Shown here piece by piece: positions 18,117 to 26,703 of a stretch of DNA of 36,752 nt. The notes below the pieces were generated by a model. The model searched no databases, was not told the DNA's origin, and was given only the letters and a program-made list of their open reading frames with translations. Source of the stretch: BS150m-G50 sp964517435 (lineage in GTDB: Bacteria; CAIWAD01; BS150m-G50); NCBI GenBank assembly GCA_964517435.1, contig CAZFEC010000032.1, positions 1 through 36,752 of the forward strand, read 5' to 3'. The position numbers and the translations under genes are program-made. Numbering within the stretch: the first letter of the stretch is position 1; each line of letters starts with the position of its first letter.

Positions 18117-19544
18117 CTACGTATCACCCTCCGTCCGCGCCTCTCTTTCCAGCACCTTCCGCAGTGGTTCGATCATCCGCTGTTTCATGGTGCGGTTAGT
18201 CTCCCGCCGGAACCGGGCGGAGCGGCTGAGCGTCAGCAGGATGGCGTTGCGCAGACGGCTGCGGTAGTTCTTCTGCGGGAAGTTGAAGAGACCGAGTCGC
18301 TTGAAGGTCTCGAAATCAGCTCGGAAGGGAAAGCGCATGCCACCCCAGATCTTGTCCCGGAACAGCAGGCTGCCGCCGATGCCCGGGAAAGTCATCGGTT
18401 GACGATAGCCGGTAGCGGCGTTATGCACCAGGCGTCGCGCCAGCTCCCGCAGCAGGGCGTCAATCTGCGCCGGATCCTCGCTTTCATCGCTGACGAAACC
18501 GGCCGGATTGGCATGCTGGATCTGGCACTGTGCTTCCAGGATCTGCCGCAGGTTAGGCAGCTGCCGCAGGGGGCCGGCGACGATGAAGCCCACTTGTTTT
18601 CCGCTCAGCGTCGGCACATGCCCCCGGAAGAAGGCGCGGTCGAAGAAGGTCTTCCAGCGCGCGGAGAGATAGCGGTCGTTGATGGTGCCGGCCATGACGA
18701 TGATCTCCGCGGTCATGACTGTGTCGCGGAAGAAGTCGTTGTAGTCGTCCTTCCCTTCGTAGACGCAACGGTTGTCCCAGGCGCAGTGCAGGCAGCCCAG
18801 ACAGGAGCCGGCGATTTTCAGCTCGTGCAGATTGACGATCTGAACCTCACCCGCAAGCGCAGCACGAAAGCGCTCCACCAGGCGGGTCAGGTTGCCTTCC
18901 CCAGCCTGGTCGGTCAGGATCAGGATCCGTTTCCCGCCGGTAGGGATCGGCGGCGAGACCTCACCCGGGGTATAGCGAAAGCCACTCAAGGACAGCGGCG
19001 GAAACTGCGGTAAGGTGGGTGCACCGTTTTCAACCGCCGCGAAGAGATCGGCGGCGAACTGCCGCAGCCGCTTGCGTTCCCGGGCTTTGAGCAGATCGGA
19101 CATGGCGGCGGAGTAGGCGTCGACGAACTTCATCCCGAGGTCGTCGCAGACGGCGTGCAGGTAGTTATGTGCTGTATGGTCGAAGAAATGGATCGAGGTG
19201 GTGAACAGCGCGGTATACTTGCCACTGAACACCGCCGCTTCCCCACGCTCGTGAATCAACTCGATAAAACGCTTGTAGCCCGCCGGCACCAGCCAGTAGT
19301 AGACCGGCGTCGCCCAGATTACCAGGTCGGCGACACGGATAGTCTCCAGCACCTGCGCCAGCGCCGCCGCGTCCTGTTCCAGCTTGCGGACCCGCAGGGA
19401 GATGTCGAGACGGGTGAACTGATGCTGCGGGAATTGCTGCTCGATATAGAGCAGGTGCTGCATGGTGGCGCTGACGGCCCCCTTGGGACTGCCGTTGAGA
19501 ACGATGATGTTCACGGGTTGCTCCGCGCTCGAAGGCTGCTTCAT
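18117..19544 (-). CDS. Tandem flavodoxin-fold protein, iron-sulfur flavoprotein/FMN reductase type
   Basis: 475 aa made of two flavodoxin-like FMN domains. Domain 1 (about 10-175) begins IIVLNGSPKG, the usual FMN-phosphate loop, and has WATPVYYW. Domain 2 (about 205-375) begins RILILTDQAGEGNLT and holds the cysteine motif C248-x2-C251-x2-C254-x5-C260, typical of NADPH-dependent FMN reductases and iron-sulfur flavoproteins; domain 1 lacks it. A basic tail (about 390-475) is unassigned. The gene starts 28 bases after nfnB without a clear ribosome binding site, so it is probably the tail of the redox operon. A role as an electron acceptor or reductase is likely; the substrate is unknown. Confidence 0.82.
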   Translation of the reverse strand: MKQPSSAEQPVNIIVLNGSPKGAVSATMQHLLYIEQQFPQHQFTRLDISLRVRKLEQDAAALAQVLETIRVADLVIWATPVYYWLVPAGYKRFIELIHERGEAAVFSGKYTALFTTSIHFFDHTAHNYLHAVCDDLGMKFVDAYSAAMSDLLKARERKRLRQFAADLFAAVENGAPTLPQFPPLSLSGFRYTPGEVSPPIPTGGKRILILTDQAGEGNLTRLVERFRAALAGEVQIVNLHELKIAGSCLGCLHCAWDNRCVYEGKDDYNDFFRDTVMTAEIIVMAGTINDRYLSARWKTFFDRAFFRGHVPTLSGKQVGFIVAGPLRQLPNLRQILEAQCQIQHANPAGFVSDESEDPAQIDALLRELARRLVHNAATGYRQPMTFPGIGGSLLFRDKIWGGMRFPFRADFETFKRLGLFNFPQKNYRSRLRNAILLTLSRSARFRRETNRTMKQRMIEPLRKVLEREARTEGDT

Positions 19545-19572
19545 TACCGGCCGCTATCCATCCCCGGCTGTA

Positions 19573-20991
19573 TCACGCCTTCTTCTTGTCCAGCCCCTGC
19601 AGGTACTCGTGCATCGACTCGGCCGCGATCCGGCCGGCGCCCATGGCCAGGATCACCGTCGCGGCGCCGGTGACCACGTCGCCGCCGGCCCAGATCCCCT
19701 CGCGGGAAGTCTTGCCGGTCGTCTCGTCGGCGACGATGTTGCCGCCCCGCCCCATCTCCAGACCGGGCGTGGTAGCGGTGATCAGCGGGTTGGGGCTGTT
19801 GCCGATGGCGCAGATGGCCGCGTCCACCGGGATGATCTCCTCCGAGCCGGGGATCGGCACCGGCCGCCGCCGCCCGGAATCGTCCGGCTCGCCCAGCTCC
19901 ATCCGCTGGCACTCCATCCCCGTGATCCAGCCGTTCTCATCACCGATGTAGCGCAACGGCAGGGTCAGGAAGTTGAAGATCACTCCCTCCTCTTCCGCGT
20001 TCTCGATTTCCTCGAGCCGCGCGGGCAATTCCTCGCGGGAACGGCGATAGATGATGTATGATTTAGCGCCAAGACGCAGAGCGGTGCGGGCGCAATCCAT
20101 GGCGACATTACCACCGCCAATCGTGGCGACGCACTTGTGGTTGACGATCGGCGTATCCACCCGCGGAAAGAGATAACCCTTGAGCAGATTCATGCGGGTC
20201 AGGTATTCGTTGGCGGAGTAGACGCCATTGAGGTTTTCGCCTGGAATGTTCATGAACCAGGGCAGGCCGGCGCCGGCTCCGATGAAGATGGCGTCGTATT
20301 CCTCCTGCAGACTGTCGATCGAGCGGGTTTTACCGACGACATAATCGGTGACCACCTTTACGCCCAGCTGCTTGAGATACTCCACCTCGCGGTGGACGAT
20401 CGCTTTGGGCAGACGGAATTCCGGTATGCCGTAGATCAGTACCCCGCCCAGCTGGTGCAGTGCTTCGAAGATCACCACCTCGTGACCCAGCTTGATCAGG
20501 TCGCCGGCGACAGTCAATCCGGCGGGACCACCGCCCACGATCGCCACCCTGCGGCCGGTTTTGCGTGCCTTTTTCGGCATCACCAGCTTCTTCTGCACCG
20601 CTTCCCAGTCAGCCAGAAAGCGCTCCAGACGGCCGATGGCGATTTCACCTTTCTTCTTCTTGAGGATGCAGGTCTCCTCGCACTGCTCCTCCTGCGGGCA
20701 GACCCGTCCGCAGACGGCCGGCAGACAATTAGTGTCCTTCAGAATCCTGATGCCGGCGGCGAAATCCTTCTCGGCGATGTGGCGGATGAAACCGGGGATG
20801 TCGATCCCGACCGGGCAGTTGTTGACGCACTTCGGCTTGGGACACTGGATGCAGCGTTTGGCCTCCTCCATGGCGAGCTGCGCCGGGTAGCCCAGCGCGA
20901 CCTCTTCGAAGTTGAAGGCGCGCACATCGGGTGCCTGCTTCGGCATCTCCCGCCGGACCAGATCCAGTTCCTTGCGTTTGGTTGCGGCCAT
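19573..20991 (-). CDS. nfnB: NADPH-dependent Nfn-type subunit B (glutamate synthase small-subunit family)
   Basis: 472 aa, homologous to the GltD-like flavoprotein called NfnB or SudA. N-terminal [4Fe-4S] ligands are CIQCPKPKCVNNCP (C47, C50, C55, C59), with a second set C94, C98, C104 and C108 in the VCGRVCPQEEQCEETC segment. The FAD dinucleotide fold begins VAIVGGGPAGLTVAG, and an NADP-type fold begins CVATIGGGNVAMDC. The C-terminal GDVVTGAATVI is the usual FAD loop. A GAGGG element precedes the ATG. NfnA lies 14 bases upstream. In characterised Nfn enzymes the NfnB FAD is the bifurcating flavin that links NADPH to NADH and ferredoxin. No glutamate synthase large subunit is nearby. Confidence 0.9.
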   Translation of the reverse strand: MAATKRKELDLVRREMPKQAPDVRAFNFEEVALGYPAQLAMEEAKRCIQCPKPKCVNNCPVGIDIPGFIRHIAEKDFAAGIRILKDTNCLPAVCGRVCPQEEQCEETCILKKKKGEIAIGRLERFLADWEAVQKKLVMPKKARKTGRRVAIVGGGPAGLTVAGDLIKLGHEVVIFEALHQLGGVLIYGIPEFRLPKAIVHREVEYLKQLGVKVVTDYVVGKTRSIDSLQEEYDAIFIGAGAGLPWFMNIPGENLNGVYSANEYLTRMNLLKGYLFPRVDTPIVNHKCVATIGGGNVAMDCARTALRLGAKSYIIYRRSREELPARLEEIENAEEEGVIFNFLTLPLRYIGDENGWITGMECQRMELGEPDDSGRRRPVPIPGSEEIIPVDAAICAIGNSPNPLITATTPGLEMGRGGNIVADETTGKTSREGIWAGGDVVTGAATVILAMGAGRIAAESMHEYLQGLDKKKA

Positions 20992-21005
20992 GATCTCACC
21001 CTCTC

Positions 21006-21848
21006 TTAGATTTTGCGAACCTGTTCACCACAACGGCTGGTGTGCAGCGGGATTACTTCCTCCCGCAGGTAGGTGCGGCGCCGTTGCCGTAACTCCTCCC
21101 AGTCCACCTGGTGTCCGTCGAAATCGGGCCCGTCCACGCAGGCGAACTTGGTCTCCGAACCGACGCTCACCCGGCAGACGCCGCACATCCCGGTGCCGTC
21201 GATCATGATCGGATTGAGGCTGACGATGGTGGGGATGGCGAGGGGACGGGTAGCGGCCGAACCGCGCCCGAGCAGCAGGGTGCAGCCGTTGACGATGGTC
21301 CGATCGACCGTGCCCGCCTCGTGGATGATCTCGGCGGTCCGGTCCACATGGCCGCGCAGCCCGGCGGTGCCGTCGCGCGTGATACAGAAGAGACGATCCG
21401 AGACCGCGCTCAGCTTCTCCTCCCAGTAGAGCAGGAAGGAGCTGCGCGCCTCGATCACCGTGATGACGCGGTTGCCCGCGTCCCGCAACGCCCGCGCGAT
21501 TGGATAGATGCTCCCGATGCCGTAGCAGCCGCCGATGCAGAGCACGGTGCCGTACTGCTCGATCTCGGTGGCGTTGCCAAGGGGTCCCACCACGGTCGGC
21601 AGGTTTTCCCCAGCCGGAAAGAGCGCCAGCTTGTCGGTAGTGCTGCCGACATTCATCACCACGACGGTTACGGTGCCCGCCTCCCGGTCCCAATCGGCGA
21701 TGGAGAGCGGGATCCGTTCCCCATCCTCCTCCACCCGCACGATGATGAACTGGCCCGGCTGGACCTCCCGCGCCACCTCCGGCGCCTTGATCTCCAGCAG
21801 GTGCAGGTTGGGAACGATCATCTGAGTTGAGATTAATTCGAACATCAT
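21006..21848 (-). CDS. nfnA: Ferredoxin-NAD(P)+ reductase-like subunit, NfnA type
   Basis: 280 aa. The start is ATGATG at the NuoG-like stop: 21848 gives an ATGA overlap, while the second ATG (21845) has better spacing to GGAAG; either is possible. Residues 1-100 form an FAD-binding barrel (GQFIIVR, then RIPLSIAD). Residues 100-220 are the nucleotide-binding part (VLCIGGCYGIGSIYPIARAL). The C-terminal [2Fe-2S] region DGTGMCGVCRVSVG...FACVDGPDFDG supplies three cysteines and a possible aspartate ligand, as described for Nfn small subunits. It pairs with NfnB just downstream. Lying directly after NuoEFG-like genes, it may join them in one complex, which is inference. Confidence 0.9.
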   Translation of the reverse strand: MMFELISTQMIVPNLHLLEIKAPEVAREVQPGQFIIVRVEEDGERIPLSIADWDREAGTVTVVVMNVGSTTDKLALFPAGENLPTVVGPLGNATEIEQYGTVLCIGGCYGIGSIYPIARALRDAGNRVITVIEARSSFLLYWEEKLSAVSDRLFCITRDGTAGLRGHVDRTAEIIHEAGTVDRTIVNGCTLLLGRGSAATRPLAIPTIVSLNPIMIDGTGMCGVCRVSVGSETKFACVDGPDFDGHQVDWEELRQRRRTYLREEVIPLHTSRCGEQVRKI

Positions 21849-24340
21849 TGCTTCCGTATTGTTACCGATTGAGGATTCCGATCCAGGGGACGGGGATGGG
21901 TCAGGCAGAGACGCAGGCTGCCGCGCGGCAGCTCCGACTGAACCGCTACCGGCCAGCTGCCGGTCAGGCCGCTGCCGCTGACTTTGACCAGGTCGCCGGT
22001 CTGCAGTTTGTGGCGCCCGGCGTCCTCCGGGCTGATCAGGAGGGTTTCCTCCTGGAAGATCTGTTCTGCACCCGCGACCCACTGCGCCAGGAGATAGCCG
22101 CGATGTGTGTGCTCCGCGAAATTGACGGTCAGGGTCAGCGGTCGTCCCGCTTTGGCGGCCGGTTTGGCGCTGCCGCGGCGTGGCGGCCGGGTCAGGCAGC
22201 CTTCGCCACAGAACGTCAATATCTGGCGGCTCGGGTTGCGGAAGAATTTCTCGCCGGTCACCCGGGCGATCTCCTTCTGAATGTCGGCGACCGACTTATA
22301 CTCGAACCCGGGCAGGCCCAACTCCCGGGCAATCAGGCTGAGCAGCAGCCAGTCCGGTTGCGCCTTGCCGGGCGGCTTTACCGCCTGTCGCAGCTTCTGC
22401 AGCCGACCCTCGCCGTTGACGATACTGCCTTCCACTTCCGTACAGGCGGCCACCGGCAGCACCAGGTCGGCGGCCAGCTCCCGCGGCGGCGGGTAGTTGT
22501 GCTGGTAGATCAAGTACTTCGCCTCCGGCCGGGCGGCGGTGGGGATCTCGCCGACCAGATAGAGGAGATCCAGAGGCCGCCCCCTGACCACGTTGTAGCT
22601 GTTCCAGCGGCCGGCGGTCGCCGGGAGTTTTACTCCCCATTCCACCTCACACGCCTGGCGCGCCTTGCGGTCGGTAACCGGCCGTCCGCCCGGCAGCAGC
22701 TCCGGACAGGCGCCCATCAACAGCGCGCCGGCCAGGTTGTTCTGCGGCGGCAGCGCCACGATACCGGCGCTGAGGTTGGCCGCCAGCCTGGTGATCGCCT
22801 CGAAGATCGCCTCGGCGTTGTCGTAGTGATAGAATTCGGATCCGATCAGCAGCAGCGGTTTCTTCGCCTTCCGCATTCGTTGCGCCACCTGCCGGACGGT
22901 GTCATCCTCCTTGCCCTTAGCTGCGGTCTTGCCGTCGGCCGTCAATCGCACCAGCCGGCGCAGCAGCGCCAATTCCTGTCCCAGCGGGGGTTGCAGCCAG
23001 TTTTCCGCCAGCACCCCCAGGGAATGGGGACGCGGGTGCAGCGTAAACAGAGACGCTCCCCGCCGGTGAGCGCGGCGCAGTTCGACCCCGACCACTGACC
23101 GGCCGTAACGGGCGTCAAGGCCGAGGCAACAAACGGCATCCGCATCCCGCACGCTGCTGAGCGGCTTGCCGGCGCCCAGCAAAGTCAGATAAGCATTGAA
23201 GCCGTGGCCGTAGAAGATCCGGGCGGTGGTGTCGACATGGTGGCTCCCGGTCACCGCGCGCGCGAACTTCTGGGCCACATAGAGATCCTCGTTGGTGCAG
23301 TTCGGCGAGATGAGCAGCCCCATCCGCTGGCGGGCGCGCTTGATCCTGCGGGCGGCGGTTGCCACCGCCTCCTCCAGGGATATCTCGAGGGGACTCCCCG
23401 CAGCGCGCCGCCACGGTACCTGCAGGCGTTCGTGGTGATGCACCAGCTCCGGCACGGCGAAACGTCCCTTGACGCAGAGCTGACCCCGGTTTACCAGCGG
23501 ATCGTCAGCCGGCAGCGTGCTGATTACCCGCTCGCCGGAGACCTGCAGCCGGATCTGACAGCCGACGCCGCAGAGGGAGCAACTGCTCTCGACCTCCCGC
23601 TCCGCCAGGCCTTCCCACTTGGCCGCCCGTTCCGCCAGCGCGCCGGTGGGACAGGCCTCCACGCAGGCGCCGCAGAATTCGCAACCCGCTTCCAGGTGAG
23701 TACGTTCAAACGCCGGCCCTACCACCGTGTGACGTCCGCGCTGCTTGAAAGCCAGCACGTTGGCGATGCGCACCTCCTGGCAGACCCGGATGCAGCGGCC
23801 GCAGAGAATACAGAGGTTGTAATCCCGGTCGTAGAAGGGATCCTCCTTCTCCACCGGCAGGTTGCGGTAGAAGATGGGAAAACCGATCTCATCCAGCTCC
23901 AGGTAGTCGCACACTTCCTGCAGTTCGCAGCTGCCGTCGCGGGAACAGTAGCGGCAGCCGGTGGTGACGCCCGCCTTGCGGATCGTGTTCAGTACGGAGC
24001 GGCACTCCTCCTTCTCCCCGCAGATCAGGCAGCTGGAGGTGTGTTCACTCAGGATCAGCTGCAGCACCTCCCGCCGCTCCTGCTGGATCTGCGCCGTGTG
24101 GGTGCGCACGATCATCCCTGCCTCCACCGGCGTGGTGCAGGCGGTGGGCAGTCCCCGCAGTCCCTCCACTTCCACCAGGCACATGCGGCAGCCGCCGTAG
24201 GGGGTCAGATCGCGGTGGGAGCAGAGGGTGGGGATGTAGATGTCGTTCTGCTCCGCCGCCTCCAGGAGGGTCAGCCCCGGCTTCACACGCAGGCGGCGGT
24301 TGTCCATCGTGAGCTCAATCAGCTGGCCTTGCTTGCTCAT
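21845..24340 (-). CDS. NuoG/formate dehydrogenase-alpha-like Fe-S subunit lacking the catalytic Cys/Sec
   Basis: 831 aa from the ATG at 24340 (AGGAA site; an 18-codon longer frame is less likely). Domains in order: [2Fe-2S] with C40, C51, C54, C68; a His-Cys3 cluster (H100, C104, C107, C113); an extra four-cysteine set (C129, C132, C138, C144); two ferredoxin clusters (C177-C187 and C220-C230); a pterin-domain cluster (C254, C257, C261, C289); then molybdopterin-oxidoreductase and dinucleotide-binding folds. By alignment from memory to FdhF (CCARVUHGPS), the matching stretch is TTARIFYGHG, so F376 replaces the metal-binding Cys/Sec. Formate oxidation is therefore unlikely. There is no H-cluster domain, so it is not HydA. 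It probably relays electrons as NuoG does. Confidence 0.87.
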   Translation of the reverse strand: MSKQGQLIELTMDNRRLRVKPGLTLLEAAEQNDIYIPTLCSHRDLTPYGGCRMCLVEVEGLRGLPTACTTPVEAGMIVRTHTAQIQQERREVLQLILSEHTSSCLICGEKEECRSVLNTIRKAGVTTGCRYCSRDGSCELQEVCDYLELDEIGFPIFYRNLPVEKEDPFYDRDYNLCILCGRCIRVCQEVRIANVLAFKQRGRHTVVGPAFERTHLEAGCEFCGACVEACPTGALAERAAKWEGLAEREVESSCSLCGVGCQIRLQVSGERVISTLPADDPLVNRGQLCVKGRFAVPELVHHHERLQVPWRRAAGSPLEISLEEAVATAARRIKRARQRMGLLISPNCTNEDLYVAQKFARAVTGSHHVDTTARIFYGHGFNAYLTLLGAGKPLSSVRDADAVCCLGLDARYGRSVVGVELRRAHRRGASLFTLHPRPHSLGVLAENWLQPPLGQELALLRRLVRLTADGKTAAKGKEDDTVRQVAQRMRKAKKPLLLIGSEFYHYDNAEAIFEAITRLAANLSAGIVALPPQNNLAGALLMGACPELLPGGRPVTDRKARQACEVEWGVKLPATAGRWNSYNVVRGRPLDLLYLVGEIPTAARPEAKYLIYQHNYPPPRELAADLVLPVAACTEVEGSIVNGEGRLQKLRQAVKPPGKAQPDWLLLSLIARELGLPGFEYKSVADIQKEIARVTGEKFFRNPSRQILTFCGEGCLTRPPRRGSAKPAAKAGRPLTLTVNFAEHTHRGYLLAQWVAGAEQIFQEETLLISPEDAGRHKLQTGDLVKVSGSGLTGSWPVAVQSELPRGSLRLCLTHPRPLDRNPQSVTIRKQ

Positions 24341-24344
24341 GGTT

Positions 24345-26243
24345 CTATTCCTGTTTGGATTTGATGACGATGGCGTCGCCCGCGATCGCGTCAAAGCGAC
24401 AGATCTCGTAACAGGCCCGGCACTTGATGCACTTCTCGGCGTCCAGGTTGTGCGGTTCCGAACGTGGCCCGGTGATGGCGCCGGTGGGGCAGACCGAGAC
24501 GCAGCGCTGACAGCCGGTGCACTTTTCCGGCAGCACGCGGTATTCGATCAGATGGCTGCAGACCACCGCCCGGCAGTGGTGTTCCTTCACATGCTCCAGG
24601 TATTCGCCGCGGAAGTAGCGCAGCGAGGTCAACACCGGGTTGGGCGCGGTCTGGCCCAGGCCGCAGAGGGATCCGCGTTTGATGGTCTCACCCAGCTTCT
24701 GCAGCTTGATCAGGTCCTCCGCCTCCCCCCGGCCGCCGGTGATCCGGTCCAGGATCTCGACCAGGTGGCGGGTGCCGACCCGGCAGGGAGTGCACTTTCC
24801 GCACGATTCCGCCTGGGTGAAGTTGAGGAAGTAACGGGCCAGGTCGACGATGCAGGTGTCGTCGTCGGTGACGATCAAACCGCCGGAACCCATGATCGAG
24901 CCGGCCTCGGCCAGCGACTCGTAATCCACCGGCGTGTCGAGGAACTCCTCTGACAGGCAGCCGCCGGAAGGTCCGCCGGTCTGGACCGCCTTGAACGGCT
25001 TGGGCGTGCCGCCGCCGACATCGTAGATAATTTCCCGCAGCGTCATGCCCATCGGCACTTCGATCAGGCCGGTGCGCCGCACCCGCCCCACCAGGGAGAA
25101 AGTCTTGGTGCCGTGAGAGCTGCTGGTGCCCAGCTGTTGATAGGCCTCGGCGCCGTTGCGCATGATCCAGGCCAGTGTGCCCAGCGTTTCGACATTGTTG
25201 ATGATGGTCGGCTTACCGTGCAGGCCGGAGATCGCCGGGAACGGCGGCCGGGATCGAGGCATGCCGCGCTGCCCCTCGATCGATCCGATCAGGGCGGTCT
25301 CCTCGCCGCAGACGAAGGCACCGGCGCCCTCTTTGATGGTGATGTTGAAATTGAATTTTGACCCGAGGATACCTTTACCGAGCAGGCCGGCCTGCCGCAT
25401 CTGGAGCAGCGCCCGGCGCAGCCGCTTGATCGCCAGGGGGTACTCGGCACGGATGTAGATGTAGCCCTGGGTGGCGCCGATGGCGCGGGCGGCGATCAGC
25501 ATCCCCTCCAGCATGGCGTGCGGATCGCCCTCCAGCAGCGAGCGGTTCATGAAGGCGCCGGGGTCCCCTTCGTCGGCGTTGCAGATCAGGTACTTCTCCC
25601 GGCCCGGCTGCTGCCGGCAGATCTCCCATTTCTTATGGGTGGGAAAACCGGCGCCGCCGCGTCCCCGCAACCCGGCCGCCGCCACCTGGGCGATGATCCT
25701 GGCCGGACTCAGGCGCAGTGCCTTCTGGAAGCCCTGGTAGCCGTCGCGCGCCAGGTAATTGTCCAGCTCGCCCGGATCGATCAGTCCGCAGTTTCGCAAC
25801 ACCACCCGCACCTGCGGCTTCAGCATCGGCAGTTCGAGAAACGGCTCTATTCCCTCGAGGAACTCGGAATGATCGCGGCGGGCGTCGCCGTCGTCAAAGT
25901 GGCCGACCGCCTGCTTGGCGAAGGGATCCCCCTCAACCAGCAGTTTCTTCACGATCTGCTCCGCCTTCTTCGGCGTAACATTGGCGAAGCTCAAGCGGGG
26001 CCGGCCCGGCAGCCGCACATCCAGCAGCGGTTCCAGGTAGCAGGGACCGATGCAGCCGACTTCGACGAGGCGGGCCTTCAGGTTCAGCTTCTTCAGTTGC
26101 CGGCGGACCGTCTCCAGCACTTCCCCCGCTCCAGCCGCGACGCCGCAGGAAGCGGTACCGAGATAGATCACCGGCACCTTGCTGTGCGCCAGCTCCTGCC
26201 ATTTGCGCCGGGCTCTTTTCTGCAGCTCTTTGAAATCACTCAT
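24345..26243 (-). CDS. NuoF/HydB-type NADH-binding flavoprotein subunit
   Basis: 632 aa, longer than NuoF because of added ends, as in HydB of bifurcating hydrogenases. A thioredoxin-like N-terminus has C33, C64 and C68 but no cysteine at the usual first position. The FMN and NADH site includes GLRGRGGAGFPTHKKW, CNADEGDPGAFMNR and GAGAFVCGEETAL. An SLBB-like stretch follows, then the [4Fe-4S] motif ESCGKCTPCRVG with a later GSLCGLGQ. The C-terminus carries two ferredoxin clusters (CTGCQRCVSVCP and CIKCRACYEICR), the hallmark of HydB-like proteins. It overlaps nuoE by 8 bases and ends 4 bases before the NuoG-like start. Role: accepts or donates electrons at NAD(H) and probably holds the bifurcating FMN. 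Confidence 0.93.
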   Translation of the reverse strand: MSDFKELQKRARRKWQELAHSKVPVIYLGTASCGVAAGAGEVLETVRRQLKKLNLKARLVEVGCIGPCYLEPLLDVRLPGRPRLSFANVTPKKAEQIVKKLLVEGDPFAKQAVGHFDDGDARRDHSEFLEGIEPFLELPMLKPQVRVVLRNCGLIDPGELDNYLARDGYQGFQKALRLSPARIIAQVAAAGLRGRGGAGFPTHKKWEICRQQPGREKYLICNADEGDPGAFMNRSLLEGDPHAMLEGMLIAARAIGATQGYIYIRAEYPLAIKRLRRALLQMRQAGLLGKGILGSKFNFNITIKEGAGAFVCGEETALIGSIEGQRGMPRSRPPFPAISGLHGKPTIINNVETLGTLAWIMRNGAEAYQQLGTSSSHGTKTFSLVGRVRRTGLIEVPMGMTLREIIYDVGGGTPKPFKAVQTGGPSGGCLSEEFLDTPVDYESLAEAGSIMGSGGLIVTDDDTCIVDLARYFLNFTQAESCGKCTPCRVGTRHLVEILDRITGGRGEAEDLIKLQKLGETIKRGSLCGLGQTAPNPVLTSLRYFRGEYLEHVKEHHCRAVVCSHLIEYRVLPEKCTGCQRCVSVCPTGAITGPRSEPHNLDAEKCIKCRACYEICRFDAIAGDAIVIKSKQE

Positions 26244-26688
26244 AGTGTGCGAGTATCTCCTGGATTTTGTTTGCCGTCACCCGGCTGTAGATGTCTTCAT
26301 TCACCTGGATCACCGGCGAGAGGGCGCAGCAGCCGAGACAGGCGACCCGCTCCAGGTCGAAACGACCGTCCGGCGTGGTTTCCCCCGGGACGATCTCCAG
26401 CTCCCGGACCAGCGTATCGCAGAGAATCTGCCCTCCCAGCACATGGCAGGCGGTGCCGAGACAGACCTTGATAGCATTGCGTCCCGGCGTGTTGAAGCGG
26501 AATTGCGAATAGAAGGAGGCCACGCCGTAGATCTGGTTTTCCGAGATGCGCAGAAAATGGGCGATCTTCTCGATCATAAGCGTGGAGATGTAGCCGTCCC
26601 GTTCCTGGACCTGCTGGAGGATCGGGATCAGGTCTCCCTCCTCCCCTTTGAAGCGGGCGAAGATCTTGTCAGGTTTACTCCGGATCAC
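26236..26688 (-). CDS. NuoE/HydC-type [2Fe-2S] subunit
   Basis: 150 aa from a GTG start at 26688 with a strong GAGGAGG site. The thioredoxin-like fold carries the full cluster set C76-x4-C81 and C117-x3-C121. The N-terminal helical part (QQVQERDGYISTLMI and SENQIYGVASFYSQF) is typical of NuoE. It is the first gene of the NuoE-NuoF-NuoG-NfnA-NfnB block and overlaps the NuoF-like gene by 8 bases. Only 15 bases separate it from the end of an AT-rich beta-helix gene upstream, so its own promoter, if any, must lie inside that foreign-looking gene. Confidence 0.93.
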   Translation of the reverse strand: MIRSKPDKIFARFKGEEGDLIPILQQVQERDGYISTLMIEKIAHFLRISENQIYGVASFYSQFRFNTPGRNAIKVCLGTACHVLGGQILCDTLVRELEIVPGETTPDGRFDLERVACLGCCALSPVIQVNEDIYSRVTANKIQEILAHYE

Positions 26689-26703
26689 GATGGCCTCCTC
26701 AGG

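Noticed and set aside
21845..24340. Active formate dehydrogenase or HydA hydrogenase
   Set aside because: The catalytic Cys/Sec position is Phe, and there is no H-cluster domain.
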